From Candidatus Doudnabacteria bacterium (GTDB lineage: Bacteria > Patescibacteriota > Doudnabacteria > UBA920): a DNA stretch of 34,188 nucleotides. Below are positions 23,448 through 31,212 of the stretch, in pieces. Position 1 is the first letter of the stretch; every line of letters starts with the position of its first letter. Position numbers and translations under genes: made by a program. Below the pieces are notes generated by a model. That model was not told where the DNA came from, made no database searches, and worked only from the letters and a program-made list of their open reading frames with translations. The stretch covers positions 1 to 34,188 of the forward strand of contig CAIVSE010000022.1 of assembly GCA_903908535.1 (NCBI GenBank), given 5' to 3'.

Positions 23448-24017
23448 ATGAATTTTAAAAAAGACATTTTATTGGTAGATACCGAATTCGGCGGTTTTGA
23501 TATAAATAAGCATGAGCTGTTCCAGCTGGCCGGCGTACTGCTGGACCGGAAAACGTTAAAAGAGAAAAAGTTTTTTAGCAGCTACATTCAGCCCACTCCC
23601 GGCCGCTGGAAAAACCGGCAGGCTGATGCCATGGCTGTCAATAAGATTACTCTGGACCAGCTTAAGGGAGCGCTGACTTTAAAACAGGTTATTTCTAAAT
23701 TTGATAAAACTTTTGGGCACGACGTAATACTTTCCGCTTACGTGGGCTATAACGACAAAAGGTTTTTAATAGAATCTTACCGTCGCGCTGGTGTAAAATG
23801 GAAGTTTGATTATCATTATTTTGATGTCTGGGCTTTATTTTACGCTTATCTGGCATCAAAAAATAAATTAAAGTCCGCTAAGGATTTCGCCGGTTTTGGC
23901 ATGGAATATATGCTTAAAGATTTTAATATGGAAATTCCCAAGACTTTGCACGACGCCTTAACCGATGCGCGGGTGGAGGCCGAGGTCCTGCGGCGCGTCA
24001 TGAATGAACTGAAATGA
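23448..24017 (+). CDS. DEDDh 3'-5' exonuclease (RNase T/DnaQ-like)
   Basis: The track start at 23313 lies inside the previous gene; ATG 23448 is used, giving 189 residues. Active-site residues are intact: Asp and Glu in LLVDTEFGGFD, Asp in YVGYNDKRFL, and His and Asp in LHDALTDARVEAE. Such enzymes trim single-stranded DNA or RNA 3' ends. Same length and order as the degenerate copy upstream, so the pair arose by duplication. Its stop overlaps the fmt start as ATGA. Substrate not known; RNA or tRNA ends are plausible in this operon. Confidence 0.85.
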   Translation: MNFKKDILLVDTEFGGFDINKHELFQLAGVLLDRKTLKEKKFFSSYIQPTPGRWKNRQADAMAVNKITLDQLKGALTLKQVISKFDKTFGHDVILSAYVGYNDKRFLIESYRRAGVKWKFDYHYFDVWALFYAYLASKNKLKSAKDFAGFGMEYMLKDFNMEIPKTLHDALTDARVEAEVLRRVMNELK

Positions 24018-24961
24018 AGATAGTTTTTTTTGGCAGTGGAAGTTTTGCCATTCCGATTTTAGAACAGCTTAATGGGTTCCATCAGGTTTTGGCCGTGGTA
24101 ACCACGCCGGATTTGCCGGCCGGACGCGGCCAGGAATTAAAAGAAAATCCGGTGTCGGTTTTAGCCAAGCAATTAGGGTTGCCGGTTTTGAAGCCCTTAT
24201 CCGTTAAAAACAATCCGGAGTTTGCGGCACAACAAAAAAATCTGGGTTCGGATATTTTTATTGTTTCCGCTTACGGCCTGATTTTGCCGGAAGATATTAT
24301 TCATTTACCAAAATTAAAAACTTTAAACACCCATCCCTCCCTGCTGCCAAAATACCGCGGCCCATCGCCTATCCAAAACGCGCTTAAGGATGGTTTAAGC
24401 CAAACCGGGACAAGTCTTATGGTTTTGGATTCTAATATGGATACCGGGCCAATTTTGGCCCAGGAATCCTGCGTTATTGAGCCGTCTGACAATTACATTA
24501 GTCTGTCTGAAAAGTTGGCGCTGATTTCAGCCAATCTTCTTATTAAGACTTTGCCGGATTACGCGTCCGGGACGCTGTCTCCTGTCCCCCAAAAAGACGC
24601 CGACGCTACATATACTAAGATTATTTCCCGGGACGACGGCCGCGTGGATTGGCAAAAATCGGCGACAGAAATTTACAATATGTATAGAGCCTTTATTCCC
24701 TGGCCCGGCATTTGGACGACTTGGGATGGGAAAAAGTTGAAAATAATTGACGCAGGCGTTTATAATCCGGATTTACGGATGCTATCCGGATTTACGGATA
24801 TCTACGGATATGGAACGGTTATAAAAGACGGGGTTATAGCTTGCGGTCAAAACAGTTTTTTACAGATAAATAAACTCCAACTGGAAGGAAAAAAAGAAAC
24901 CGACATCGCCAGTTTCTTAAATGGCTACAAAAATTTTATCGGAACAGTTTTACTGCCCTAA
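24014..24961 (+). CDS. fmt: Methionyl-tRNA formyltransferase
   Basis: Formylates initiator Met-tRNA with 10-formyl-THF. 315 residues: FFGSGSFAIPIL, the formyl-transfer site in LNTHPSLLPKYRGPSPIQ (Asn, His) and DTGPIL (Asp), then the OB-like C-terminal domain. In that domain a 19-bp tandem duplication (24765-24799) adds the odd segment NPDLRMLSGFTDIYGYG. The 3' end overlaps the convergent mltG by 12 bases. Together with def it completes the formylation/deformylation cycle in one operon. Confidence 0.95.
   Translation: MKIVFFGSGSFAIPILEQLNGFHQVLAVVTTPDLPAGRGQELKENPVSVLAKQLGLPVLKPLSVKNNPEFAAQQKNLGSDIFIVSAYGLILPEDIIHLPKLKTLNTHPSLLPKYRGPSPIQNALKDGLSQTGTSLMVLDSNMDTGPILAQESCVIEPSDNYISLSEKLALISANLLIKTLPDYASGTLSPVPQKDADATYTKIISRDDGRVDWQKSATEIYNMYRAFIPWPGIWTTWDGKKLKIIDAGVYNPDLRMLSGFTDIYGYGTVIKDGVIACGQNSFLQINKLQLEGKKETDIASFLNGYKNFIGTVLLP
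24765..24799 (+). repeat. 19-bp tandem duplication inside fmt
   Basis: The 16-mer ATCCGGATTTACGGAT occurs at 24765-24780 and again at 24784-24799, in two different frames, followed by a further partial ACGGATA. It inserts extra residues between two strands of the C-terminal domain. Confidence 0.75.
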
Positions 24962-25801
24962 ATATTTTTGCTGGTTATCCAGTTGTTCCTGGAATGTTGT
25001 GGCAAATATAGCTTTGCCGGTGGCGGGATCGGTAAGAAAATACAAATAATTTGTCTGCGTGGGGTAAATAGCGGCCATGAGCGAAGACAAAGAGGGGTTG
25101 CAAATGGGCCCGGGCGGCAGGCCTTTGTATAAATAGGTATTGTATGGCGAATCGATTTTAGTGTCCGCAATGCTCACGGACGGGCTGGTGCCTCCGGTAA
25201 CAAAATTGACCGTAGCGTCGCTTTGCAGGGGCATACCCGCGTTGAGGCGGTTGTAAAATAACCCGGCCACCACTCCCCGCTCGGTATCCAGACCGCTGGT
25301 TTCTTTTTCTATAATGGAAGCCATGGTGACAATTTGGAATACGGTCATCCCCTGCTTTTGGGCATCTGCCTGCATTTGCGGCGTAAATTTAACGCTAAAG
25401 TTATCCAAAGCTTTGGTAATTAAAATGGCGCTTTCGTCCGTGTTCGTTGCAGGTTCCGGTAAAAAGTAGGTATCCGGAAATAAAAAACCTTCCAAATCGG
25501 CGGAGGCCGGTTTGGATGCCAATAACGTATAAGCTGAAACATCAAAGTTTTTTTGTTCCGCGAGAAAATTAGTAGAGGTGGCCAGGTGCGGCGCGTCCGC
25601 GCGGTTGGCGTTATAATCTAAATCCGACGCAATTTGGTTATTGTTCCAGCCTTCTATAATTGTGACCCTGGTCTGCGGTGCTTCTGCAGGAACTTGGGCT
25701 GCCGGCGCCGGAGACCTAAATATATGCCGCGTGGCAATCAAAATAATAACTATTAAAACAATAATCCCGCCGGTAATAATGGAAAGAAAGAATTTTTTCA
25801 T
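24950..25801 (-). CDS. mltG: Endolytic murein transglycosylase MltG
   Basis: Start ATG 25801 gives a 283-residue protein with N-terminal membrane anchor (FFLSIITGGIIVLIVIILIA); the track's longer start runs back through the intergenic hairpin and is rejected. YceG/MltG motifs: LEGFLFPDTYFLP, ASIIEKET with the catalytic Glu, NRLNAGMPLQSDATVNF, and SPYNTYLYKGLPPGPICNPS. The enzyme cuts nascent glycan strands and sets their length. It is convergent with fmt and downstream of the TM-helix protein. Confidence 0.93.
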   Translation of the reverse strand: MKKFFLSIITGGIIVLIVIILIATRHIFRSPAPAAQVPAEAPQTRVTIIEGWNNNQIASDLDYNANRADAPHLATSTNFLAEQKNFDVSAYTLLASKPASADLEGFLFPDTYFLPEPATNTDESAILITKALDNFSVKFTPQMQADAQKQGMTVFQIVTMASIIEKETSGLDTERGVVAGLFYNRLNAGMPLQSDATVNFVTGGTSPSVSIADTKIDSPYNTYLYKGLPPGPICNPSLSSLMAAIYPTQTNYLYFLTDPATGKAIFATTFQEQLDNQQKYLGQ

Positions 25802-25807
25802 AAAACT

Positions 25808-25840
25808 AAAACGCCCTAGTATTATATACCAAGGCGTCTT
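25808..25840 (-). terminator. Hairpin with TATAAT in its loop, between TM-helix gene and mltG
   Basis: AAGACGCC pairs with GGCGTTTT on the minus strand (7 of 8), with T-rich sequence after it, so it can terminate the upstream gene. Its loop contains TATAAT (25821-25826), which could serve as the mltG -10 with a leader of about 13 bases. Confidence 0.5.
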
Positions 25841-25845
25841 AACTG

Positions 25846-25864
25846 CACAATGGGACCCATTGTG
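25846..25864. repeat. Second copy of the ACAATGGG-W-CCCATTGT palindrome
   Basis: CACAATGGGACCCATTGTG, a perfect 19-bp palindrome, starts one base after the stop of the TM-helix gene. Same 17-bp core as 2641-2657 apart from the central base. Confidence 0.7.
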
Positions 25865-25865
25865 A

Positions 25866-26549
25866 CTACTGTTTATGTGTAAAGCTGTTTTCCACTTCGT
25901 CCAAAACCCTTTTAGCATGGTCCCTGCCGCCCAAGCCAAAGGCCAAACCTCCGGCAATAGCCAGCATGGCCACTACGGCGCGGAACAGGTCCTGCAGGAA
26001 TTCCGTGGCAATCTGCAGTTGCGACAAAGCGGCGATCATGGTAAAAATGATGATAGCCCATTTGGTAATAGTGGCCAGAGCGTGGGCCGAGGCGTGCATA
26101 CCGCTGGCTTTAACCGTGGATTTTACCAAATCGCCAAAAAAGTTGGCGGCGAGAATGCCCAGGAACAAAATGGCTACCGCGATAATGACGTTGCCGGCAT
26201 AAGTCAGAACCTGGTTGTTAAAGAAGTCAGTAACCTCGGTGAGGCCTAAGATGTTGGCTGCGGCCATAATGCTGCCCAAAAAGAAGAACCACTTTACCAG
26301 CCAACCGCCCAAAGCGGAAAGGCTTAACGGCCGGCCGGTGCGTTCGGCTAATTGGCGCATACCCAGCTGGTTGGCCAAATGGTCCAGCTTAATGGCATCT
26401 AAAATCTTTTTTACCAGCTTGCTTAAGAACACTCCAATGACCCAGCCCAGAATTAACACAATAATAGCCGCGATGAGATTGGGCAGCCAGGCCGCGACTT
26501 TATCGTACAGGGTCTGCAGGGCGCTTACGATGGTAAGAGAATAGTTCAT
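25866..26549 (-). CDS. TM-helix-repeat membrane protein related to small-conductance channels
   Basis: 227 residues with about five hydrophobic helices. The pattern LPNLIAAIIVLILGWVIGVFLSKLVKKIL and the closing AIAGGLAFGLGGRDHAKRVLDE are typical of the TM_helix (CmpX/YnaI-like) family that surrounds MscS channels. The cytoplasmic MscS beta domain is missing, so it is not a full MscS. A role in osmotic or envelope stress is the usual guess for the family. No clear ribosome site; the leader after the HU terminator is A-rich. Confidence 0.8.
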   Translation of the reverse strand: MNYSLTIVSALQTLYDKVAAWLPNLIAAIIVLILGWVIGVFLSKLVKKILDAIKLDHLANQLGMRQLAERTGRPLSLSALGGWLVKWFFFLGSIMAAANILGLTEVTDFFNNQVLTYAGNVIIAVAILFLGILAANFFGDLVKSTVKASGMHASAHALATITKWAIIIFTMIAALSQLQIATEFLQDLFRAVVAMLAIAGGLAFGLGGRDHAKRVLDEVENSFTHKQ

Positions 26550-26577
26550 GGTTTTTTGTTTTGTTAACTTTTTTTTA

Positions 26578-26604
26578 AAACTCCGCCAAATTAAAGCGGA
26601 GTTT
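26578..26604 (-). terminator. Terminator of the HU gene
   Basis: Perfect 9-bp stem AAACTCCGC with GCGGAGTTT, loop of nine, T-run on the minus strand. Confidence 0.75.
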
Positions 26605-26610
26605 CAGTTA

Positions 26611-26883
26611 CTATAGAATTGAATCCTTAGCCTGCTTGGCCACGCGGAATTTAATCACGGTTTTGGCCGGAATTTGGATGGTCGCGCCGGTGGCGGGGTT
26701 CCTGCCCTGGCGCGCGTCGCGGTGCTTTTTTTGTAATTTGCCGAGTCCCGGAATGGTAAACTCGCCTTCCTTCTTAGTCACGGCGTAAGCCATTTCAACA
26801 ATGGCGTCCATGATCTCACTCATTTCTTTCCTGGTTTTGCCCAGCTTGTCGGCAAGCTGCTGCAAAAGTTCTGACTTGGTCAT
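26611..26883 (-). CDS. hup: HU-family DNA-binding protein
   Basis: 90 residues, full length for HU/IHF. The beta-arm motif GRNPATGATIQIPAKTVIKFRVAK is the family signature and N-terminal helices match (TKSELLQQLADKLGKTRKEM). It bends and packages DNA as a dimer. The ATG has AAGGGAG about 8 bases upstream, behind a hairpin in the leader. Confidence 0.95.
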   Translation of the reverse strand: MTKSELLQQLADKLGKTRKEMSEIMDAIVEMAYAVTKKEGEFTIPGLGKLQKKHRDARQGRNPATGATIQIPAKTVIKFRVAKQAKDSIL

Positions 26884-26901
26884 ACTTTTTGTCTCCCTTT
26901 G

Positions 26902-26922
26902 AGCTTTCTTAAAAAGAAAGCT
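26902..26922 (-). promoter_or_regulatory. Hairpin in the HU mRNA leader
   Basis: Perfect 9-bp stem AGCTTTCTT-aaa-AAGAAAGCT placed just upstream of the ribosome site. It could stabilise or regulate the HU mRNA. Confidence 0.5.
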
Positions 26923-26943
26923 TAAGTTATTAAGTTCAATAGT

Positions 26944-26971
26944 ATCTTAACAAAATCCCCAATAAAATCAA
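26944..26971 (-). promoter_or_regulatory. HU promoter
   Basis: Minus-strand TTGATT, 16-bp spacer, TAAGAT; leader of about 55 bases. Confidence 0.45.
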
Positions 26972-26980
26972 GTAATTTTT

Positions 26981-27058
26981 ACAAGGGCGCCCCTTGTTTT
27001 GAGGTTTGTAAAGTGTTTTTCTCTTAAATAAGGGTAAATTAACTCACAGGGGCGCCCT
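26981..27058. repeat. Pair of GC palindromes in inverted orientation
   Basis: ACAAGGG-cgc-CCCTTGT at 26981-26997, and AGGGGCGCCCT at 27048-27058, which is the exact reverse complement of the 11-mer AGGGCGCCCCT in the first. The 53 bases between are AT-rich and hold no ORF. Together they may form the end of the queA transcript or a protein-binding site. Confidence 0.55.
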
Positions 27059-27070
27059 ATGAATTAAGGT

Positions 27071-27079
27071 TTATCCACA
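27071..27079 (+). other. DnaA-box consensus match
   Basis: TTATCCACA, identical to the high-affinity DnaA box, in the space between queA and HU. A single box; not an origin. Confidence 0.35.
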
Positions 27080-27081
27080 GG

Positions 27082-28113
27082 CTAAAGTATTAACATACCG
27101 TCGCCAAAGGAAAATAAGCGGAAATTTTTAGCCATGGCTTTTTGGTAAAGCTCCAGCAGTTTTTTCCGTCCGGCCAGGGCCGAGACCAGCATAAGCAGGC
27201 TGGATTTGGGCACGTGGAAGTTGGTGACCATGCCGCCGATCATGTGAAATTTGTAATTTTCGCAAATAAACAGGTTGGTTCGGCCGCGAAGTTTTTTTAA
27301 CTGTCCGTTTTCCGCCGCGGATTCCAGAGTGCGGACAACGGTCGTGCCCACGGCGATAATCGGCCTGCCCTGCTGTTTAGCCAAATTTAGTTTGGCTGCT
27401 GTCTGCTTATCAATGTTATAATCTTCAATGTGGAGGGCCCGGTTTTTAATATTTTTTTCCCGGAGCGGGGCAAAAGTGCCTAAGTTAACATTGAGCGTGA
27501 CAAACTCCGTCCCTATCCCCTGCTTCCTAAGCTTCGCAATCAGCCTTTTGGAAAAATGCAGGGATGCGGTCGGCGCGGCCACGGACAGGCCCGTTTTGGC
27601 GAATACGGATTGATACTCTGTTCTTAACCTATTTTCTTTTAGCACAGGATGTTTAATGTACGGCGGCAAAGGGGTTTTGCCGAATTTGTTTAATATCGCG
27701 CTGATTTTATTGATTGGAAATAATGGTTTAAGAAGATAAAACTGTTCCTGTCTGGACAGAACCCGAAAATAGGGTTTGGATTTTATGCTTAAGGCGTCCC
27801 CGGTATTTAATTTTCTGTCCGCTAAAATTTTCACCGATTTTTTATTGTGCCCGATATACAAAACTTCTGCCTTGCCGCCGGTTTCCTTAGTGACCAGCAG
27901 GCGCGCCGGTACGACTTTGGTTTGGTTAAAGACCAAAATGGCATTTTTGGGCAGGTATTTGCCCAAATTGGCAAAGGTATCAAAAAGCACCTGTTTGCCT
28001 TTGAGGCGATAAATTAACAGCCTGGCGGTGTCGCGCGGATGCGCCGGAGCCTGGGCGATTAGCTGTTTGGGGAAACTGTAACCGTATTGGGAGAGAAGCT
28101 TATTAAAATTCAT
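27082..28113 (-). CDS. queA: S-adenosylmethionine:tRNA ribosyltransferase-isomerase
   Basis: Transfers and rearranges the ribose of SAM to make epoxyqueuosine in tRNA. 343 residues from ATG 28113 (MNFNKLLSQYGYSFP); the GTG at 28152 only adds residues without homology. Signature motifs: DTARLLIY, VFNQTKVVPARL, PTASLHFS, AVGTTVVRTLE, TNFHVPKSSLLMLVSAL and FSFGDGML (usually FGDAML). No other queuosine gene (tgt, queG) is nearby. It is preceded by 262 bases without a gene. Confidence 0.95.
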   Translation of the reverse strand: MNFNKLLSQYGYSFPKQLIAQAPAHPRDTARLLIYRLKGKQVLFDTFANLGKYLPKNAILVFNQTKVVPARLLVTKETGGKAEVLYIGHNKKSVKILADRKLNTGDALSIKSKPYFRVLSRQEQFYLLKPLFPINKISAILNKFGKTPLPPYIKHPVLKENRLRTEYQSVFAKTGLSVAAPTASLHFSKRLIAKLRKQGIGTEFVTLNVNLGTFAPLREKNIKNRALHIEDYNIDKQTAAKLNLAKQQGRPIIAVGTTVVRTLESAAENGQLKKLRGRTNLFICENYKFHMIGGMVTNFHVPKSSLLMLVSALAGRKKLLELYQKAMAKNFRLFSFGDGMLIL

Positions 28114-28375
28114 AATGATATTCCGCCAGACTGTTAATTTTTCCTTTAGCACCTCACCAAGTCCTTTTTCCAGACACGTTCGGTTTTCTCCAGCGGAAAA
28201 CCTCTCTCATAACTTTGTCCAAAAACTTTATTTTACAGCTTCAAAATAAAGACCAAGCTTTTTGGCCAAAGTTAAGGTCTGGCTTCATTTTCCCTGTTAC
28301 AGCAGGAGCCGAATTCATTTTTAAGAACGTGTTCTGAAAAATGAGACGGCGACAAATTAGAGAAAAATGAGGGCG
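28114..28375 (-). other. 262-base gene-free stretch with several inverted repeats
   Basis: No ORF of note. On the minus strand there are, in order: the hairpin CATTTTTcAGAAC-ac-GTTCTtAAAAATG (28316-28343), CCTG-ctgtaa-CAGG, AGACC...GGTCT, and GGTTTTC...GAAAACC, a density of pairing that suggests an RNA leader or small RNA. The first hairpin may end the upstream gene. No match to preQ1 riboswitch, SRP, 6S or RNase P consensus was recognised. Confidence 0.4.
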
Positions 28376-29056
28376 CTATTTAAAGGTCGTTGATTCTGCC
28401 ATGCTTTCAAAATCGTTTATGGACTCAAAGTCCTTGGCCTCAAATGTCCCGTACCAAACAAAGCTGTGGCCGGATTTAACAAAACTGTAGACTATAATCT
28501 GCGAAGACTGGTATTGCGTCTCCTGGCTGGACAAAATTTCCTTGGACATTTTCAGCCCGTTGACTGTGGCTGTGGAAGACGCCGTCACCGTAGTGCTGGC
28601 CACGCTGAAATCCGGGTCATCCATCAGAAGTAAAAAATACGAATTGTTTTGCCCCTGCATGATAATTTGGAAGGTATCCCGCGAGCCTTTGTAGGCCTGG
28701 GAAGGCGGCAGCTGGTAGCCCAGACTTTCCGTGTTATCCAAAATTTTATCAGCGGGCGGAAAAATAAAACTAAAACCGTATTCCTGGCTGGTGTAGAGGT
28801 CCCAGCCGGAAGCCGCGTCAGCGCCGATGACCGGCTTTTGGACAATCCGGTATTTAATGTCCCCGCCCGAAGGCGTGTATGAGGCCACCCGCTGGGCGGC
28901 TGTACTCAATTGCGGCAGTGGCCGGCCCTGCAGAGCCGGTTGTGCTCCTGCGGCTGAAGGGCCATGGATTTGGGCGCGGAACCTGGACCCTAAATAGATG
29001 AGGCCGGCGGCAACAACGGCTAAAATAATTATGACTATAATTTTATTTTTGTTCAT
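28376..29056 (-). CDS. Membrane-anchored exported protein, PsbP/'YGFSF'-like domain
   Basis: ATG 29056 gives 226 residues with an N-terminal anchor (KIIVIIILAVVAAGLIYLG); the track's start at 29173 lies in the preceding receiver gene. A Pro/Ala/Gln linker leads to an outside domain with WDLYTSQEYGFSFIFPPADK, a pattern seen in small exported domains of these bacteria that resemble PsbP-type folds. Function unknown. It follows the two-component pair on the same strand and may belong to that transcript. Confidence 0.65.
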   Translation of the reverse strand: MNKNKIIVIIILAVVAAGLIYLGSRFRAQIHGPSAAGAQPALQGRPLPQLSTAAQRVASYTPSGGDIKYRIVQKPVIGADAASGWDLYTSQEYGFSFIFPPADKILDNTESLGYQLPPSQAYKGSRDTFQIIMQGQNNSYFLLLMDDPDFSVASTTVTASSTATVNGLKMSKEILSSQETQYQSSQIIVYSFVKSGHSFVWYGTFEAKDFESINDFESMAESTTFK

Positions 29057-29111
29057 AATGGGCTTTTTTGTCCGTACAAATAGTGTGTCAAGGGCAAAAA
29101 TTTGCTCCAGC

Positions 29112-29120
29112 TGTGGATAA
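29112..29120 (-). other. Second DnaA-box consensus match
   Basis: TGTGGATAA, reverse complement of TTATCCACA, in the short gap between the receiver gene and the anchored protein gene. Confidence 0.3.
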
Positions 29121-29126
29121 CTTGTT

Positions 29127-29513
29127 TTAAAATAATACCCCCAACGTTTCCTTAACTTTTTTAACCACGTCATCCAGTCCCCAGTTGCTTTTTATCAGAT
29201 AACCCAGGCGTTTGTCCGTGGCCAGAAGGCTTTCATTCTCTTCGGAATCGCTCAAATTGCTCAAAATTAAAACAGGGACGTTTTGGCCCCATTTGTTTTC
29301 GCGCAGCTTTTTGAGCATCTGCAGGCCGTCCATGGAAGGCATAATAATGTCCAGCACGATAATGTCTGGTTTATGTTTTAGGGCGGCTTTCAGGCCTTCG
29401 CTCCCGTCGGCCGCGGTCAGCGCCAAGAAACCCTCGCGCGTGAATTTATCGGCCAATACCTGAAGCAGAGCCCTTTCATCTTCCACAATAAGTATGCTCA
29501 AGCCTTTTTTCAT
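29127..29513 (-). CDS. Stand-alone response-regulator receiver (CheY-like)
   Basis: 128 residues, only a receiver domain: acidic pair in IVEDERALL, phospho-acceptor Asp in VLDIIMPSMDG, Ser/Thr switch in ILSNLSD, Lys in LIKSNWG. No DNA-binding output. It lies 12 bases after the histidine kinase gene, so the two form a pair. It must act by protein contact or as a relay. Confidence 0.92.
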   Translation of the reverse strand: MKKGLSILIVEDERALLQVLADKFTREGFLALTAADGSEGLKAALKHKPDIIVLDIIMPSMDGLQMLKKLRENKWGQNVPVLILSNLSDSEENESLLATDKRLGYLIKSNWGLDDVVKKVKETLGVLF

Positions 29514-29525
29514 GGTCTGGTAGTA

Positions 29526-31148
29526 TTATACACTATGTTTGATTGGGAGAGTAACGGTAAAAGTCGTCCCCTCATCTTCTTTTGACGTAAAGGAAATTTT
29601 GCCCTGGCAGAGGTCTACAAACGATTTGACCAGGTAGAGGCCCAGGCCGCTGCCTCCGGCATCCAGTTTGGCCACGTTGTCGGCGCGGAACAGCTTGGAA
29701 AAAATTTTGGGTTGCTGTTGTTTGGGGATGCCGTGGCCGTTGTCCTTGACTATCAGCCGCAACAGGCCGGGTTTTTGTATATCCATGCTTAGTTCAATTT
29801 TACCGCCTGGCGGCGTGTATTTGATGGCATTGGTTATCAGGTTCTGTAAAATTACGCGCAATATTTTTTGGTCGGCTTCCAAACAGCCAAGGCCTTTGCC
29901 ATAAGCTTCCTTCAAGGCCTGTTTTTTCTCCCGCAGCAGCGGCTGGATTTCCCGTACGACTTCTTTACCCAGTTCCATGGCATCAATGCTCGAGAGTTTT
30001 ATGGTCATGGTCCCCAGCTCAATGCGGGAAACGTTCAAAAAGTCGTAAATCATATGGATCATTTTTCGATTGGTGTCCCTAATTTGATGAAGATATTTTT
30101 TTTGGGCCCGGTTCAGGCTGCCCATTTCTTCCTTGACCAGCGCCTCGGTATACCAGTTGATGGTCGAGAGCGGCGTGCGCAGCTGATGCGAGGCAAGGGA
30201 GATAAGCTCGGTCTTGGCGCGGTCAACTTCCCGTTCCTGGCTGATGTCGCGGAAGACCTGGATGGAGCCGATAATCCTGTCGTTTAAAATAATGGGCGTG
30301 GCCGTGATGGAACACGGAATTTGCCTGCGGCTGTTTGTGATAAAGGAATAAGCACTGGTGGTTATACGGCGGCCTCCCTTCAGCGACAGATAAGTCGGGC
30401 GGTGTTCCATCGGGACCGGCTGGTTTTTGTGGTCGACCAGTTTTTGAGAATCATAAAGCGACTTGCCCAGAATTTCATTTTTGTCCCGGTCGAGAAGTGC
30501 CACTGCCGCGGGGTTGGCCAGCACAACCACACCGGCCCTGTCCGTGGCAATTAGACCTTCGCCAATACTGGTTAAAATGGCTTTGTTGCTGGCCTTGTCG
30601 CGCTTGAGTTTTTTATTAATACTTTTGAGCTGACTGGTTTTTTTGTCCACCAGGTTTTCCATATTTGTATAAAGGCGGTTAATGGTAATGGCCTGGGCCG
30701 CGCCCGTGCCCAAAGCCGCGCATAGGCTTTTTTCTTCTTCAGAAAATTGGTGCGGTCCGCGGTAACACAAAATAATGTTGCCATAACTGCGGTTTTTATA
30801 AATCATTGGCACAGCCGCCACTCCGCGCATATTGGTAAGAGCGTCTTTTTTTATATAAGGGGCGGTTTTCACGTCCATGACAAAAATTGGCCGGCCCTTT
30901 ATCTGGACGCGGGCGTTTATGCCTCCGGTTTTCCGGGGTGGCCTGGGCACATAGGGCGTCTTGGGGCTGGTGTAAGCCAAATTAAAATCATTTTTGCCCT
31001 GGCTTTTGTACCAGCCAAAACCATAAGCCGCGCCAATAATTTTTATGCCTGCTTTAGCAAATTTTTTTATAATTTCAGCTTCATTTTTGGCATTTAAAGA
31101 TTCCAACGAAGCGTCATTTAAAATCTTAATTTTTCCTGCGATAGTCAT
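29526..31148 (-). CDS. Cytoplasmic GAF-PAS sensor histidine kinase
   Basis: ATG 31148 (MTIAGKIKILNDAS) is chosen; upstream codons of the track start run through a terminator. 540 residues: GAF domain (about 10-165), coiled-coil linker, PAS domain (about 195-320, LTSIGEGLIATDRAGVVVLANPAA), HisKA with phospho-His in LASHQLRTPLS, and HATPase with N-box NLITNAIKYTPPGG, G1 DNGHGIP and G2 GGSGLGLYLVK. No membrane helix, so it senses an internal signal. The partner receiver follows directly. Confidence 0.93.
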   Translation of the reverse strand: MTIAGKIKILNDASLESLNAKNEAEIIKKFAKAGIKIIGAAYGFGWYKSQGKNDFNLAYTSPKTPYVPRPPRKTGGINARVQIKGRPIFVMDVKTAPYIKKDALTNMRGVAAVPMIYKNRSYGNIILCYRGPHQFSEEEKSLCAALGTGAAQAITINRLYTNMENLVDKKTSQLKSINKKLKRDKASNKAILTSIGEGLIATDRAGVVVLANPAAVALLDRDKNEILGKSLYDSQKLVDHKNQPVPMEHRPTYLSLKGGRRITTSAYSFITNSRRQIPCSITATPIILNDRIIGSIQVFRDISQEREVDRAKTELISLASHQLRTPLSTINWYTEALVKEEMGSLNRAQKKYLHQIRDTNRKMIHMIYDFLNVSRIELGTMTIKLSSIDAMELGKEVVREIQPLLREKKQALKEAYGKGLGCLEADQKILRVILQNLITNAIKYTPPGGKIELSMDIQKPGLLRLIVKDNGHGIPKQQQPKIFSKLFRADNVAKLDAGGSGLGLYLVKSFVDLCQGKISFTSKEDEGTTFTVTLPIKHSV

Positions 31149-31176
31149 AAGCGATGTGAGTGAAAAAAGTTTATTT

Positions 31177-31210
31177 AAAAAAATGGGGCGGAGACAGTAT
31201 GCCCCCGCCC
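31177..31210 (-). terminator. Terminator of the methyltransferase-like gene
   Basis: Stem GGGCGG with CCGCCC and seven T on the minus strand, 3 bases after the stop. It separates this gene from the histidine kinase gene. Confidence 0.7.
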
Positions 31211-31212
31211 GG

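Noticed and set aside
28114-28375. preQ1 riboswitch before queA
   Set aside because: The compact preQ1-I pattern (C-rich loop plus A-rich tail pairing) could not be found in this stretch.
27071-29120. Replication origin suggested by two perfect DnaA boxes
   Set aside because: Only two boxes 2 kb apart, no dnaA/dnaN/rpmH nearby and no box cluster; chance or regulatory sites are more likely.
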